From positions 62,001 to 126,000 of the forward strand of contig NZ_CAJYES010000190.1 of NCBI RefSeq assembly GCF_913773995.1: a stretch of DNA of 64,000 nt, given 5' to 3'. This stretch comes from an uncultured Pseudacidovorax sp. Lineage in GTDB: Bacteria; Pseudomonadota; Gammaproteobacteria; Burkholderiales; Burkholderiaceae_C. The position numbers and the translations under genes are program-made. A model generated the notes under the pieces. It was not told where the DNA came from and did not search any database. It was given only the letters and a program-made list of their open reading frames with translations. This document shows, piece after piece, positions 53,489-61,516 of this stretch; positions within the stretch are counted from its first letter, which is position 1, and every line of letters starts with the position of its first letter.

Positions 53489-54382
53489 ATGGCTTCAGGA
53501 ATCTTCGCTTCGAACGTCGGCGCACCGGAAGGGCCCGTGTCCCTGCCCGGCGGCGCCATGTATGTGACCGAGATGTCCAACGCGGCGCTCAACGTGACGC
53601 ACCTGAGTGCGAAGGGCGAGCGCCGCGTGGTGCGCAACACGCAGGGGCGGCCCAACGGCCTGGCCATCGACGGCGACGGCCTGCTCTGGATCGCCGAGGC
53701 CGGCCTGCGCGCGCTGCTGTGCATCGACCCGGACGGGCGTGAGGTCAAGCGCCTGGAAGGCGACGATGCGCACGGGCGCTTCTACTTCCCCAACGACCTG
53801 GCCTTCGGGCCGGATGGCCATCTCTACATGACCGACTCCGGCATGGCGATGACGGACTTCCTCGATGGCCAGGACTTCGCCGAGGGCTTCATGGACTTCG
53901 CCTGGGACGGCCGGGTGTACGACATCGATCCCCGCACGATGAAGATCGTGCGGATCATCGACCGGGGCATCCGCTTCACCAACGGCATCGCCTTCGGACC
54001 CGGCGACGCGCTGTATGCCAACGCCTCCTTCACCGGCGAGGTGTACCGCTACGACGTGTTCGGCGGCGCGCCGGTGAGGCGCGAGCTCTTCGGCAACGTA
54101 CTGCAGCCGGACGACCAGCCCGGCTTCAAGGGCCCCGACGGCATGAAGTTCGGCGCCGACGGCCGCTGCTACTGCACCGTGTATGCGCAGAAGAACGTGA
54201 CGGTGCTCGACACCGACGGGCGCGTGGCCGAGCGGCTGGCGCTCGATGGCGCCTGCCCCACCAACCTGTGCTTCGCCCGGGGCGAACGGCGGATCCTGGT
54301 GACGGAAGTCTCCAAAGGCCAGGTTGAATGGGTGGACGTGCCTTGCGAAGGCGCGCCGCTGTTCTACCCCCGGACGCTCTAG
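53489..54382 (+). CDS. SMP-30/gluconolactonase-family lactonase
   Basis: A 297-aa six-bladed beta-propeller of the SMP-30/LRE family: 'SNVGAPEGPVSLPGGAMYVTEMS' carries the metal-binding Glu, 'FYFPNDLAFGPDGHLYMTDS' and 'IRFTNGIAFGPGDALYANAS' the Asn ligands, and 'PGFKGPDGMKFGADGRCYC' the Asp. Members hydrolyse sugar lactones to aldonic acids. Here it lies directly after a sugar ABC importer, so it probably opens a lactone made from, or imported with, the transported sugar. No signal peptide. A strong terminator follows. Confidence 0.9.
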   Translation: MASGIFASNVGAPEGPVSLPGGAMYVTEMSNAALNVTHLSAKGERRVVRNTQGRPNGLAIDGDGLLWIAEAGLRALLCIDPDGREVKRLEGDDAHGRFYFPNDLAFGPDGHLYMTDSGMAMTDFLDGQDFAEGFMDFAWDGRVYDIDPRTMKIVRIIDRGIRFTNGIAFGPGDALYANASFTGEVYRYDVFGGAPVRRELFGNVLQPDDQPGFKGPDGMKFGADGRCYCTVYAQKNVTVLDTDGRVAERLALDGACPTNLCFARGERRILVTEVSKGQVEWVDVPCEGAPLFYPRTL

Positions 54383-54441
54383 TTCCGCAGAAGGGCGCTT
54401 CGGCCCGCCTTTCCTGCCCTTCGATGCCGGCCTCGTGCCGC

Positions 54442-54473
54442 GCCCGGCGCACCCTTTTGTGCGCCGGGCTTTT
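54442..54473 (+). terminator. Rho-independent terminator after the lactonase gene
   Basis: GCCCGGCGCAC pairs perfectly over 11 bp with GTGCGCCGGGC around a CCTTTT loop and is followed by TTTT. It ends the ABC importer-lactonase transcript 60 bases past the stop. Confidence 0.9.
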
Positions 54474-54585
54474 CGTCGTCTCACGACCCTGTGCCCAACA
54501 TGGCGGATGCGCCGAAGCACCCACGCAGAGTGGCATTTCGCGGCCTAGGGTTCGCCCGGTGATCAGGTGAAGAACCGTCATCTTT

Positions 54586-54601
54586 CGATGATCAATCATC
54601 G
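54586..54601. promoter_or_regulatory. 16-base palindrome upstream of the SDR gene
   Basis: CGATGAT-CA-ATCATCG (perfect 7-bp arms) lies 120 bases before the SDR start in a 339-base gap (54383-54721) after the terminator. It may be an operator for the SDR-transketolase unit. No gene is seen in the gap. Confidence 0.4.
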
Positions 54602-54721
54602 TTTGCCTTCATCCTGCACGCCGTCGAACATCGCCGCCATCGACTCGACCCATCCCGTGCGTTTGCACGCAGATCACGGACGGGCCCCAGGCCCGCCTTC
54701 TTCTTTCAGGAGACCGACAAC

Positions 54722-55471
54722 ATGCTGCTAGAAAACAAGGTTGCTCTCATCACCGGCGGTGCCGGAGTCAATGGCCTCGGCTTCGCCACGGCGCGCGAAA
54801 TGGCCGCGCAGGGCGCGCGCGTCGTCATCATGGACCTGGCCCGCGCCGAGCCCGAATCCGCCGTCGCCCGCCTGGGCGAGGGCCATCTCGGCGTCGTCGG
54901 CGACGTGACCGACAAGGCCGCCTGCGAGGCCGCCGCCGCGGCGGCGCTGAAGGCCTTCGGCCGCATCGACATCCTCGTCAACAACGCCGGCATCACCCAG
55001 CCGGTGAGGACGCTGGACATCACCGGGGCCGACTACGACCGCATCCTGGACGTGAGCCTGCGCGGCACGATGTACATGTCGCAGGCGGTGCTCCCGGCCA
55101 TGCGCCAGCAGAAGTCCGGCGCCATCGTTTGCATCTCGTCGGTGTCGGCCCAGCGCGGCGGCGGCATCTTCGGCGGGCCGCACTATTCGGCCGCCAAGGC
55201 CGGCGTGCTTGGCTTGGCCCGCGCCATGGCCCGCGAGTTCGGCATCGAGGGCATCCGCGTCAACTGCATCACCCCCGGCCTGATCGAGACCGACATCACC
55301 CAGGGCAAGCTGAGCCCGGAGCGCAAGAAGGAGATCGAGGACACGATCCCGCTCGCCCGCCTGGGACGTGCGGGCGACGTGGCGGGCGCCTGCGTCTTCC
55401 TCGGCAGCGACCTGGCGGCGTACTGCACCGGCATCACGCTGGACGTGAACGGCGGCATGCTGATCCACTGA
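54722..55471 (+). CDS. Short-chain dehydrogenase/reductase
   Basis: A 249-aa classical SDR: nucleotide motif 'ALITGGAGVNGLGFATAREM', 'VVGDVTDKAACEAAA', 'DILVNNAGITQPVRTLDITGADYDRILDVSLRG', 'IVCISSVSAQRGGGIFGGPHYSAAKAGVLGLARAMAREFG' (Ser, Tyr, Lys of the active site) and 'RVNCITPGLIETDITQGK'. It probably oxidises a sugar, polyol or aldonate; the two following genes encode a split transketolase. AGGAGACCGACA precedes ATG 54722. Confidence 0.92.
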   Translation: MLLENKVALITGGAGVNGLGFATAREMAAQGARVVIMDLARAEPESAVARLGEGHLGVVGDVTDKAACEAAAAAALKAFGRIDILVNNAGITQPVRTLDITGADYDRILDVSLRGTMYMSQAVLPAMRQQKSGAIVCISSVSAQRGGGIFGGPHYSAAKAGVLGLARAMAREFGIEGIRVNCITPGLIETDITQGKLSPERKKEIEDTIPLARLGRAGDVAGACVFLGSDLAAYCTGITLDVNGGMLIH

Positions 55472-55584
55472 CCGGCGTCGCGCCCCGTCTTCTTCCCCCC
55501 GCTCCCATCTTTCCGCCGCATGCCGCGGTGCGTCCGCATGCCGGCCGCGCCCCCCCTGTCTTGCGGCCACCATCGAGAACCTTC

Positions 55585-56442
55585 ATGTCCGACCTGACGA
55601 ACAACTTGCGCGAGCGGGCCTACCGCATCCGCCGCTACGCCCTGCGCATGGGCGAAGTGCAGGGCCAGGGCTACATCGGCCAGGCCCTGGGCTGGGCCGA
55701 TGTGCTGGCGGTGGCCTACGGCCATGCCATCAAGCAGCGCCCCGGCGAGCCCGAATGGGAGGGTCGCGACCGCTTCCTGCTCTCGCATGGCCACTACGCC
55801 ATCGCCCACTACGCCGCCCTCATCGAGGCCGGCGTCATCGACGAGGCCGAACTCGAAACCTACGGCGGCGACGACAGCCGCCTGCCCATGTCCGGCATGG
55901 CCACGTACACGCCCGGCATGGAGATCTCCGGCGGCTCCCTGGGCCAGGGCCTGGTCATCGGCGTGGGCATGGCCCTGGGCCTGAAGCACAAGCGCAACCC
56001 CGCCTTCGTCTACAACAGCATGAGCGACGGCGAACTCGACGAGGGCTCCACCTGGGAGGCCGCCATGGCCGCCGCCCACCACCGCCTGGACAACCTCATC
56101 TGCCTGGTCGACATCAACAACCAGCAGGCCGACGGCCCCTCCAGCAAGGTGCTGGGCTTCGAGCCCCTGGTCGACAAGTGGGCCGCCTTCGGCTGGCACG
56201 TGCAGCGCGTGGACGGCAACGACCTGCCTGCCGTGCTTGCTGCATTCGACGCCGCACGGGACCTGGCCGAGGCCAAGCCCCGGGTCATCCTCTTCGACAC
56301 GCTCATGGGCAAGGGCGTGCCCTTCCTGGAGCAGCGCGAGAAGAACCACTTCATCCGCGTCGATCCGCCGGAATGGCAGCAGGCGCTGTCCATCCTGGAC
56401 GCGGGCCGTCCCACCCCCGCCACCGAAGGAGCCGCAGCATGA
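55585..56442 (+). CDS. Transketolase, N-terminal (ThDP pyrophosphate-binding) subunit
   Basis: A 285-aa protein corresponding to the first domain of transketolase: 'RRYALRMGEVQGQGYIGQALGWADVLAVAYGHAI', 'FLLSHGHYAIAHYAALIEAGVIDEAEL' (HGH motif), 'GMEISGGSLGQGLVIGVGMALGLK', the ThDP/Mg motif 'SDGELDEGSTWEAAMAAAHHRLDNLICLVDINNQQADG' and 'VILFDTLMGKGVPFLE'. It lacks the other domains, which are supplied by the overlapping next gene (ATGA). Split transketolases of this type act in specialised sugar routes. Confidence 0.93.
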   Translation: MSDLTNNLRERAYRIRRYALRMGEVQGQGYIGQALGWADVLAVAYGHAIKQRPGEPEWEGRDRFLLSHGHYAIAHYAALIEAGVIDEAELETYGGDDSRLPMSGMATYTPGMEISGGSLGQGLVIGVGMALGLKHKRNPAFVYNSMSDGELDEGSTWEAAMAAAHHRLDNLICLVDINNQQADGPSSKVLGFEPLVDKWAAFGWHVQRVDGNDLPAVLAAFDAARDLAEAKPRVILFDTLMGKGVPFLEQREKNHFIRVDPPEWQQALSILDAGRPTPATEGAAA

Positions 56443-57455
56443 GCCAGGCCGTCGCAGAGAAGAAGCTCCGGCTGACCACGTCGGCCATGATCGCCTCCAT
56501 CGCCTCGGAGGGCCAGCGGACCCGGGCGGCCCCCTTCGGCAAGGCCCTGGTCGACTACGCCGCCAGCCGCCCGGAGGTGGTCGGCATGACCGCCGACCTG
56601 GCCAAGTACACCGACCTGCACCTGTTCGCCCAGGCCTACCCGGAGCGCTTCTTCCAGATGGGCATGGCCGAGCAGCTGCTGATGGGCGCAGCGGGCGGCC
56701 TGGCCAAAGAAGGCCGCGTGCCCTTCGCCACCACCTATGCCGTGTTCGGCACGCGCCGCGCCTACGACTTCATCCACCAGGTGATCGCCGAAGAGAACCT
56801 GAACGTGAAGATCTGCTGCGCCCTGCCGGGTCTGACCACCGGCTACGGCCCCAGTCACCAGGCCACCGAGGACCTGGCCATGATGCGCGGCGTGCCGGGC
56901 CTGACCATCGTCGACCCGTGCGATGCGCTGGACATCGAGCAGGCGGTGCCGCAGATCGCCGAGCATCCGGGCCCCGTGTACATGCGCCTGCTGCGCGGCC
57001 AGGTGCCGCTCGTGCTGGACGAGATCGAGGGCTACCGCTTCGAACTGGGCAAGGCCAAGATGCTGCGCGAGGGCGCCGACGTGCTGGTGATCTCCAGCGG
57101 CATCCTGACCATGCGCGCGCTGGAAGTGGCGGCCGACCTGCAGCGCGACAACGTGGGCGTGGCGGTGCTGCACTGCCCGACCATCAAGCCGCTGGACGAA
57201 GCCACCATCGTGGCGGCCGTGGGTGCCCGGCCCCGCCTGGTGGTGGTGGCTGAAAACCATTCGGTGATCGGCGGCCTGGGCGAGGCGGTGGCGTCGGCCC
57301 TGCTGCGCCATCGCGTGCAGCCGGCTGGCTTCCAGCTCGCCGGACTGCCCGACGCCTTCCTCGACGCCGGTGCGCTGCCCACGCTCCACGACCGCTACGG
57401 CATCAGCCGCGAGGTGCTGGGCCAGCGTATCCGTCGCTGGCTGGCTCATGACTGA
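56439..57455 (+). CDS. Transketolase, C-terminal (pyrimidine-binding) subunit
   Basis: A 338-aa protein matching the second and third transketolase domains: 'PFGKALVDYAASRPEVVGMTADLAKYTDLHLFAQAYPERFFQMGMAEQLLMGAAGGLAKEG' (with the catalytic Glu in 'MGMAEQ'), 'PFATTYAVFGTRRAYDFI', 'GLTTGYGPSHQATEDLAMMRGVPGLTIVDPCD' and 'VVVVAENHSVIGGLGEAVASAL'. It overlaps its partner gene by four bases, so both are made together. Last gene of the block. Confidence 0.93.
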   Translation: MSQAVAEKKLRLTTSAMIASIASEGQRTRAAPFGKALVDYAASRPEVVGMTADLAKYTDLHLFAQAYPERFFQMGMAEQLLMGAAGGLAKEGRVPFATTYAVFGTRRAYDFIHQVIAEENLNVKICCALPGLTTGYGPSHQATEDLAMMRGVPGLTIVDPCDALDIEQAVPQIAEHPGPVYMRLLRGQVPLVLDEIEGYRFELGKAKMLREGADVLVISSGILTMRALEVAADLQRDNVGVAVLHCPTIKPLDEATIVAAVGARPRLVVVAENHSVIGGLGEAVASALLRHRVQPAGFQLAGLPDAFLDAGALPTLHDRYGISREVLGQRIRRWLAHD

Positions 57456-57706
57456 CGCGCTCGTCGGGCCGCAATAGGTTATTCCCACAATGTCGGGGAC
57501 GCAGGGGGTTGGCACGGCCCGCTGCGTTCGGAACGTTTTTCACGTCATCGGAGGCGGCAGCCAGAACCAACCTCGCCGTCGGAATCGCACCTGGGTCGTG
57601 TTTGCCTGCGGCGAACGTCGTGCACAACGACCTTCATGCGGTCCAGTCGTCTTCAGTGCCACCTTCATTGGAAGGGGCGGCAGCAGGAGCCGCCTGCATT
57701 GACACA

Positions 57707-59506
57707 TTACGCATAGCCCAGCAGCGAATCCCACACGGCAAGCTGAGACAGCTTGGGCACCTCGCCCGCGGTGAACGCGCTGCCGCCGGCGTCGCCGATG
57801 TTGAGGGCTGAGCCGGTGCGGGGCGTGTATTGGCGCCACGGACTGTCGGCAGGCAACCGGCTGCTGCCTTCTTGAGCGAAGCTACGCAGGGCTGCCATGA
57901 TGTTCTGCGACAGCGATGTTTCGGCGGCCGTCGCGCCCACCTTGTCGCGGTAGGCATCCAGGCCGAACGTGCCGAAAAGCAGGGGCAGCTCTGCGCAGTG
58001 AGGTACCCCTCGGCCGGGCGCCAGGATGGCATGGGAGTAGGTTGCATAGCTCACGCTGCCGCCTTGCGCCGCGATGCGACCGGCGTAGCGAACGCCGAAG
58101 TTGCGCAACACGCGGTCGCCGTAGATTTCTATCCACAGGTCGCCATACGCGCTGGAGCGACCCTCCTGTGCAGCCGCCTGCGCATAGGCGTCGATGACCA
58201 GATTGGCGTTGGCGGTGGAGCCGGCCACCTGGGGCACGACAAGGGCCAGCAGTTGGTCCCGTGTCGTCGGCAACGCGGGTGTGAGGCGGCTGTTGGTCTT
58301 CGGATCGATGGCGTCCAGAAAGAAGGAGCCTTCGGTCAGCGTGTTCATGAAGACGGCCGGAAGGTTCTGCGGCCAGGCGGTGCGGGTCCAGTCGGACAGG
58401 CAGGAGATACCGTCCACGATGGGCGCGTTACGTGGCCCGAAGCCTGAGCGGATTCCGGCCGGCAGGGGCTGGCCGTTGAGCGCGGCCTCTGCCTGGAACA
58501 GCTGGGTGGCGTCCACGCTGCGTAGACCGCGCGGCGTGGTGTTCAACGACGTCGCCAGCGCCTCGGTGTACGTGGCGGCATCCGCCAATGTGAAAGCCGA
58601 AGGGGCGGGTAGACCGGCTGGGCTGAGCAGCACCACCTTCTGGAAGCAGGCGCGTGCCGAGGGGTTCTGGGCCAGGATGGCGCAACTGGTCGCCCCGGCA
58701 GATTGGCCTACCAGGCACACGCGCTGCGCATCGCCCCCGAAGGCTGCGACGTTCTGGCGTACCCACTGCAGCGCGGCGATCTGATCCTGCAGCTGCCAGT
58801 TGGCCTGGCTGCCGGTGTCGGCATCGGCCAGATCCGGGTGCGAAATGGCGCCCAGGCCACCCACGCGGAAGTTGACTGTCACCACCACGAGGCCCCGCCG
58901 CGCGAGTGCCTCGCCGTCCATCAGCGGCATGCTGGTCGCACCGGTGCGCCAGGCGCCACCGTGCAGCCAGACGATCACCGGCAACGGGCCGCTGCGCTCG
59001 GCGGGGGCCCAGACGTTGAGGGTCAGGCAGTCCTCGGCCATCCGCGCGGGCGTCGTGTAGATCCACGACACATACGGAGGGATGGTCTGAAGACTGGCGG
59101 CTCCGAAGCGGGTCGCATCGCGCACGCCGGCGCTCGCCTGAAAGGCTTTAGGTGAGGCGAGCCGCAATGCGCCGACAGGTGCCTGCGCGTACGGAATCCC
59201 GAGGAATGACTGGATGGCACCGTCCGCGCTGCGGGCGCCCTGCAGGCGACCAGAGGTGGTGTCTGCCAGTGGTGCCGCGGCTGGGGCGGGCGCCGGGCTG
59301 GAAGGGGGTGGGGGGCTTGGTGCGGGAGACGGCGCCGCCGTCACGGGCAGGAATGTGGAATTGGTGGTACCGCCGCCGCAGGCGGCCAGCGGCAGGGCTG
59401 TGCCCGCCGTGAGCAGGAACCGGCGGCGGCTGGCGCCATCGGGGGCGGCATTGCGCGCGACGGCGGGCGGGGGCAGGACGCAGGCGCGTGAACGCGGGTC
59501 TTTCAT
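57707..59506 (-). CDS. Secreted type-B carboxylesterase
   Basis: A 599-aa exported esterase. The N-terminus has a Tat-like 'SRRRFLLTAGTALPLAACGGG' signal with a lipobox Cys at 43, then a proline/alanine-rich linker (residues 55-80). The catalytic domain has 'EDCLTLNVWAP' (159-169), oxyanion 'WLHGGAWRTGA' and the nucleophile 'GQSAG' with S269. It hydrolyses carboxyl esters outside the cytoplasm, perhaps plant-derived ones, given the tannase-family gene nearby. Convergent with the transketolase genes. Confidence 0.92.
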   Translation of the reverse strand: MKDPRSRACVLPPPAVARNAAPDGASRRRFLLTAGTALPLAACGGGTTNSTFLPVTAAPSPAPSPPPPSSPAPAPAAAPLADTTSGRLQGARSADGAIQSFLGIPYAQAPVGALRLASPKAFQASAGVRDATRFGAASLQTIPPYVSWIYTTPARMAEDCLTLNVWAPAERSGPLPVIVWLHGGAWRTGATSMPLMDGEALARRGLVVVTVNFRVGGLGAISHPDLADADTGSQANWQLQDQIAALQWVRQNVAAFGGDAQRVCLVGQSAGATSCAILAQNPSARACFQKVVLLSPAGLPAPSAFTLADAATYTEALATSLNTTPRGLRSVDATQLFQAEAALNGQPLPAGIRSGFGPRNAPIVDGISCLSDWTRTAWPQNLPAVFMNTLTEGSFFLDAIDPKTNSRLTPALPTTRDQLLALVVPQVAGSTANANLVIDAYAQAAAQEGRSSAYGDLWIEIYGDRVLRNFGVRYAGRIAAQGGSVSYATYSHAILAPGRGVPHCAELPLLFGTFGLDAYRDKVGATAAETSLSQNIMAALRSFAQEGSSRLPADSPWRQYTPRTGSALNIGDAGGSAFTAGEVPKLSQLAVWDSLLGYA

Positions 59507-59658
59507 GCAAGGCTCCTTCGCTGGGCAGTCCCCGTGAGGGGCGATTGGGGTGTGCGGCCCAGTCTAGGAAGCGTCCGCGCGCAGGGACAGTCATGCCGGC
59601 GCAAGACTGCGTTGCAGTTTTGGATGTCTGGCGTCGCCGCCTTCAGGCGCTCCGCGCG

Positions 59659-60582
59659 TCAGTGCGGACCGCCGATTTGCGCCATCGCCAGGCACAACTC
59701 GTCAAGGAAGAGCCGACCTGCCACCGTGAGGTCGCGGCGCGAGGGATAGAGCGCGTACAGCTCCACATTCGCTGGTGCCCAGCCCGGCGCTATCACCTGC
59801 AGGCGGCCGGCCTTCACCTCGGCCTCGCACAGCGATGCCGGCAATTGCGCGATGCCGAGCCCCGCCACGGCGGCGGCGCGGATCTGGATCAGGCTGTCGC
59901 TCACCAGGCGCGGCGTGAGCTCCAGCGTCATGCTGCCCATCTGCGGATGGTGCAGCGGCCAGCGCGAAGGCTGGGCGCGGAAGCTCCAGCCGATGCCTGG
60001 ACATTGCTGTAGCTCGGCCGGGCTGGTCGTGCCGGGCAGCGTTTCGCACAAGGCGGGTGCCGCGGCTAGCACATAGGGCACGACGGCAAGTCTGCGCACC
60101 ACCAGGCTGGAGTCGCGCAGCGGTGTCGAGGTAGGGCGGATCTGCAGGTCGGCCGGTTCGGCAAAAGCCGTGGCGCGCCCGTCTGTCGAATCGACCGTGA
60201 TCGACACCTGCGGATGCCGCAGCGCGAAGTCGGTGGCCAGCGGGCCGACCACCATCGTGTTGAGCATCACGGGACAGGAGATGCGCAGAGCACCCGAGGG
60301 TTCGCTGAGGCTGTCGTTGGCCTGCGACATGGCACGCTGCGCCTCGCCCAGGATGCGCACGCCATGCTGGTGCATGCGCTGGCCGATGTCGGTGACGCGG
60401 AAGGTGCGCGAGCTGCGCACGATCAGGCTCACGCCCAGCTTGCGCTCCAGCGCGGCAATGCGCCGGCTCAGCCTTGAAATCGGGATGCCGCTGCGGTGGC
60501 TGGCTACGCTGTAGCCGCCGGCATCGACCACGAGCGCCAGCACCATCAGGTCGTCGGCGATGTCATGGGGACTGGGGGGCAT
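59659..60582 (-). CDS. LysR-family regulator
   Basis: A 307-aa LysR: 'LMVLALVVDAGGYSVASHRSGIPISRLSRRIAALERKLGVSLIVRSSRTFRVTDIGQRM' with effector domain 'PSGALRISCPVMLNTMVVGPLATDFALRHPQVSITVD' and 'IQIRAAAVAGLGIAQLPASLC'. It lies upstream of the esterase gene on the same strand with a 152-base gap, and may regulate it. Effector unknown. Confidence 0.9.
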   Translation of the reverse strand: MPPSPHDIADDLMVLALVVDAGGYSVASHRSGIPISRLSRRIAALERKLGVSLIVRSSRTFRVTDIGQRMHQHGVRILGEAQRAMSQANDSLSEPSGALRISCPVMLNTMVVGPLATDFALRHPQVSITVDSTDGRATAFAEPADLQIRPTSTPLRDSSLVVRRLAVVPYVLAAAPALCETLPGTTSPAELQQCPGIGWSFRAQPSRWPLHHPQMGSMTLELTPRLVSDSLIQIRAAAVAGLGIAQLPASLCEAEVKAGRLQVIAPGWAPANVELYALYPSRRDLTVAGRLFLDELCLAMAQIGGPH

Positions 60583-60884
60583 AGGAAGAATCTGGGTACT
60601 TTGAGCTGGGCGAGTCGGGAAAGGGCTGGGCGCAGCATAGGGGCGCAGGGGACCATGCCCACCCCATGCAAACCCCGCGCCGCCTGTGCTGGCGTCGGGG
60701 CCGCGAGCCGCAGTTGGTGCTCAAGGAACGTCGAGTCGATGGTGCTGAAGGTCGGCGCACGGCTGTTGCGTGCTCCCGGGCATAGGTCGGAGCTTGTCTA
60801 CCCCGATGCGGCGCCGCCTCGTGTACCGGCCTCGCACAGGTCGGCCGGTACCGGCCAGCGCCTGCCAGTGGAGGCCCGCCCCTC
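60583..60884. other. 302-base gap without a supported gene
   Basis: Only short frames with no domain or start are seen on either strand. It must contain the promoter of the LysR gene at 59659-60582; no clear hairpin or operator stands out. Confidence 0.4.
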
Positions 60885-61355
60885 CTATGACGGTTGCTTG
60901 GGGAATTCGCTCAACCGCGTCAGCAGTCGAAACAGCGTGGCGCGCTCAGCGGGAGACAACCGCCCCATCAGCTCTGCCTCCATCTTCGAGGCGGCGGCCA
61001 GCGCCTTCTCGGTAATGGCGACACCTTCAGCCGTCAGCACCAGGAACTGGACCCGACGATCTTGATCGTTGGGAATGCGCTGGACCAGCCCGCGCTTTAC
61101 GAGGCGGTCCACCACTAGGCTCAGACGAGGCGTCGAACTGCGTAGCTCCCGGCATAGGTTGGTGAGCGTGACGTGGGCGTTCGACGACAGCAATGCCAGG
61201 ATCGCGAAATCAACCCGCCGCAGTGAGAAGGGCGTGCCGACCGCGTCGTCGAAGACGGAGAAGGCGGGGATCGACGCCTGGGCGAGTCGGTAGCCGAGGA
61301 GCGACGTGATCACGGACGTTTTCATGACGGGCGATTCACCGCTGTGCTTGAGCAT
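60885..61355 (-). CDS. MarR-family transcriptional regulator
   Basis: A 156-aa protein with the MarR fold: 'VITSLLGYRLAQASIPAFSVFDDAVG' dimerisation helices, winged helix 'LRRVDFAILALLSSNAHVTLTNLCRELRSSTPRLSLVVDRLVKRGLVQRIPNDQDRRVQFLVLTAEG', and a C-terminal helix. It is divergent from the tannase-family gene with a 161-base spacer that carries an 11-bp inverted repeat, so it likely controls that gene in response to a phenolic acid. ATG 61355 or 61325 is the start. Confidence 0.92.
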   Translation of the reverse strand: MLKHSGESPVMKTSVITSLLGYRLAQASIPAFSVFDDAVGTPFSLRRVDFAILALLSSNAHVTLTNLCRELRSSTPRLSLVVDRLVKRGLVQRIPNDQDRRVQFLVLTAEGVAITEKALAAASKMEAELMGRLSPAERATLFRLLTRLSEFPKQPS

Positions 61356-61435
61356 TCACCATCGCCAGAGTTTAGGTTGCCCGTCCCGAGGGGCGTCACG
61401 GCGGGTCACGTCAGCCTGGGGTAAGTACGTAACTC

Positions 61436-61466
61436 CGGAAATAGTTAAAGAGCGAAACTAATTCCG
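61436..61466. promoter_or_regulatory. Inverted repeat in the MarR/tannase divergent spacer
   Basis: Two 11-bp arms (CGGAAATAGTT at 61436 and AACTAATTCCG at 61456) differ by one base and are separated by 9 bases; the inner TAGTT/AACTA core is MarR-operator-like. The element lies 51 bases before the esterase start. Confidence 0.5.
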
Positions 61467-61516
61467 AGGGCGAGCGATCGCCTACTTTGGCAGTGGATGA
61501 ACTCAGGAGACACAGC

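Noticed and set aside
60563-60760. 65-codon minus-strand frame upstream of the LysR at 59659
   Set aside because: Serine/arginine/proline-rich with no start signal or homology; it overlaps the LysR gene start and looks like a chance frame.
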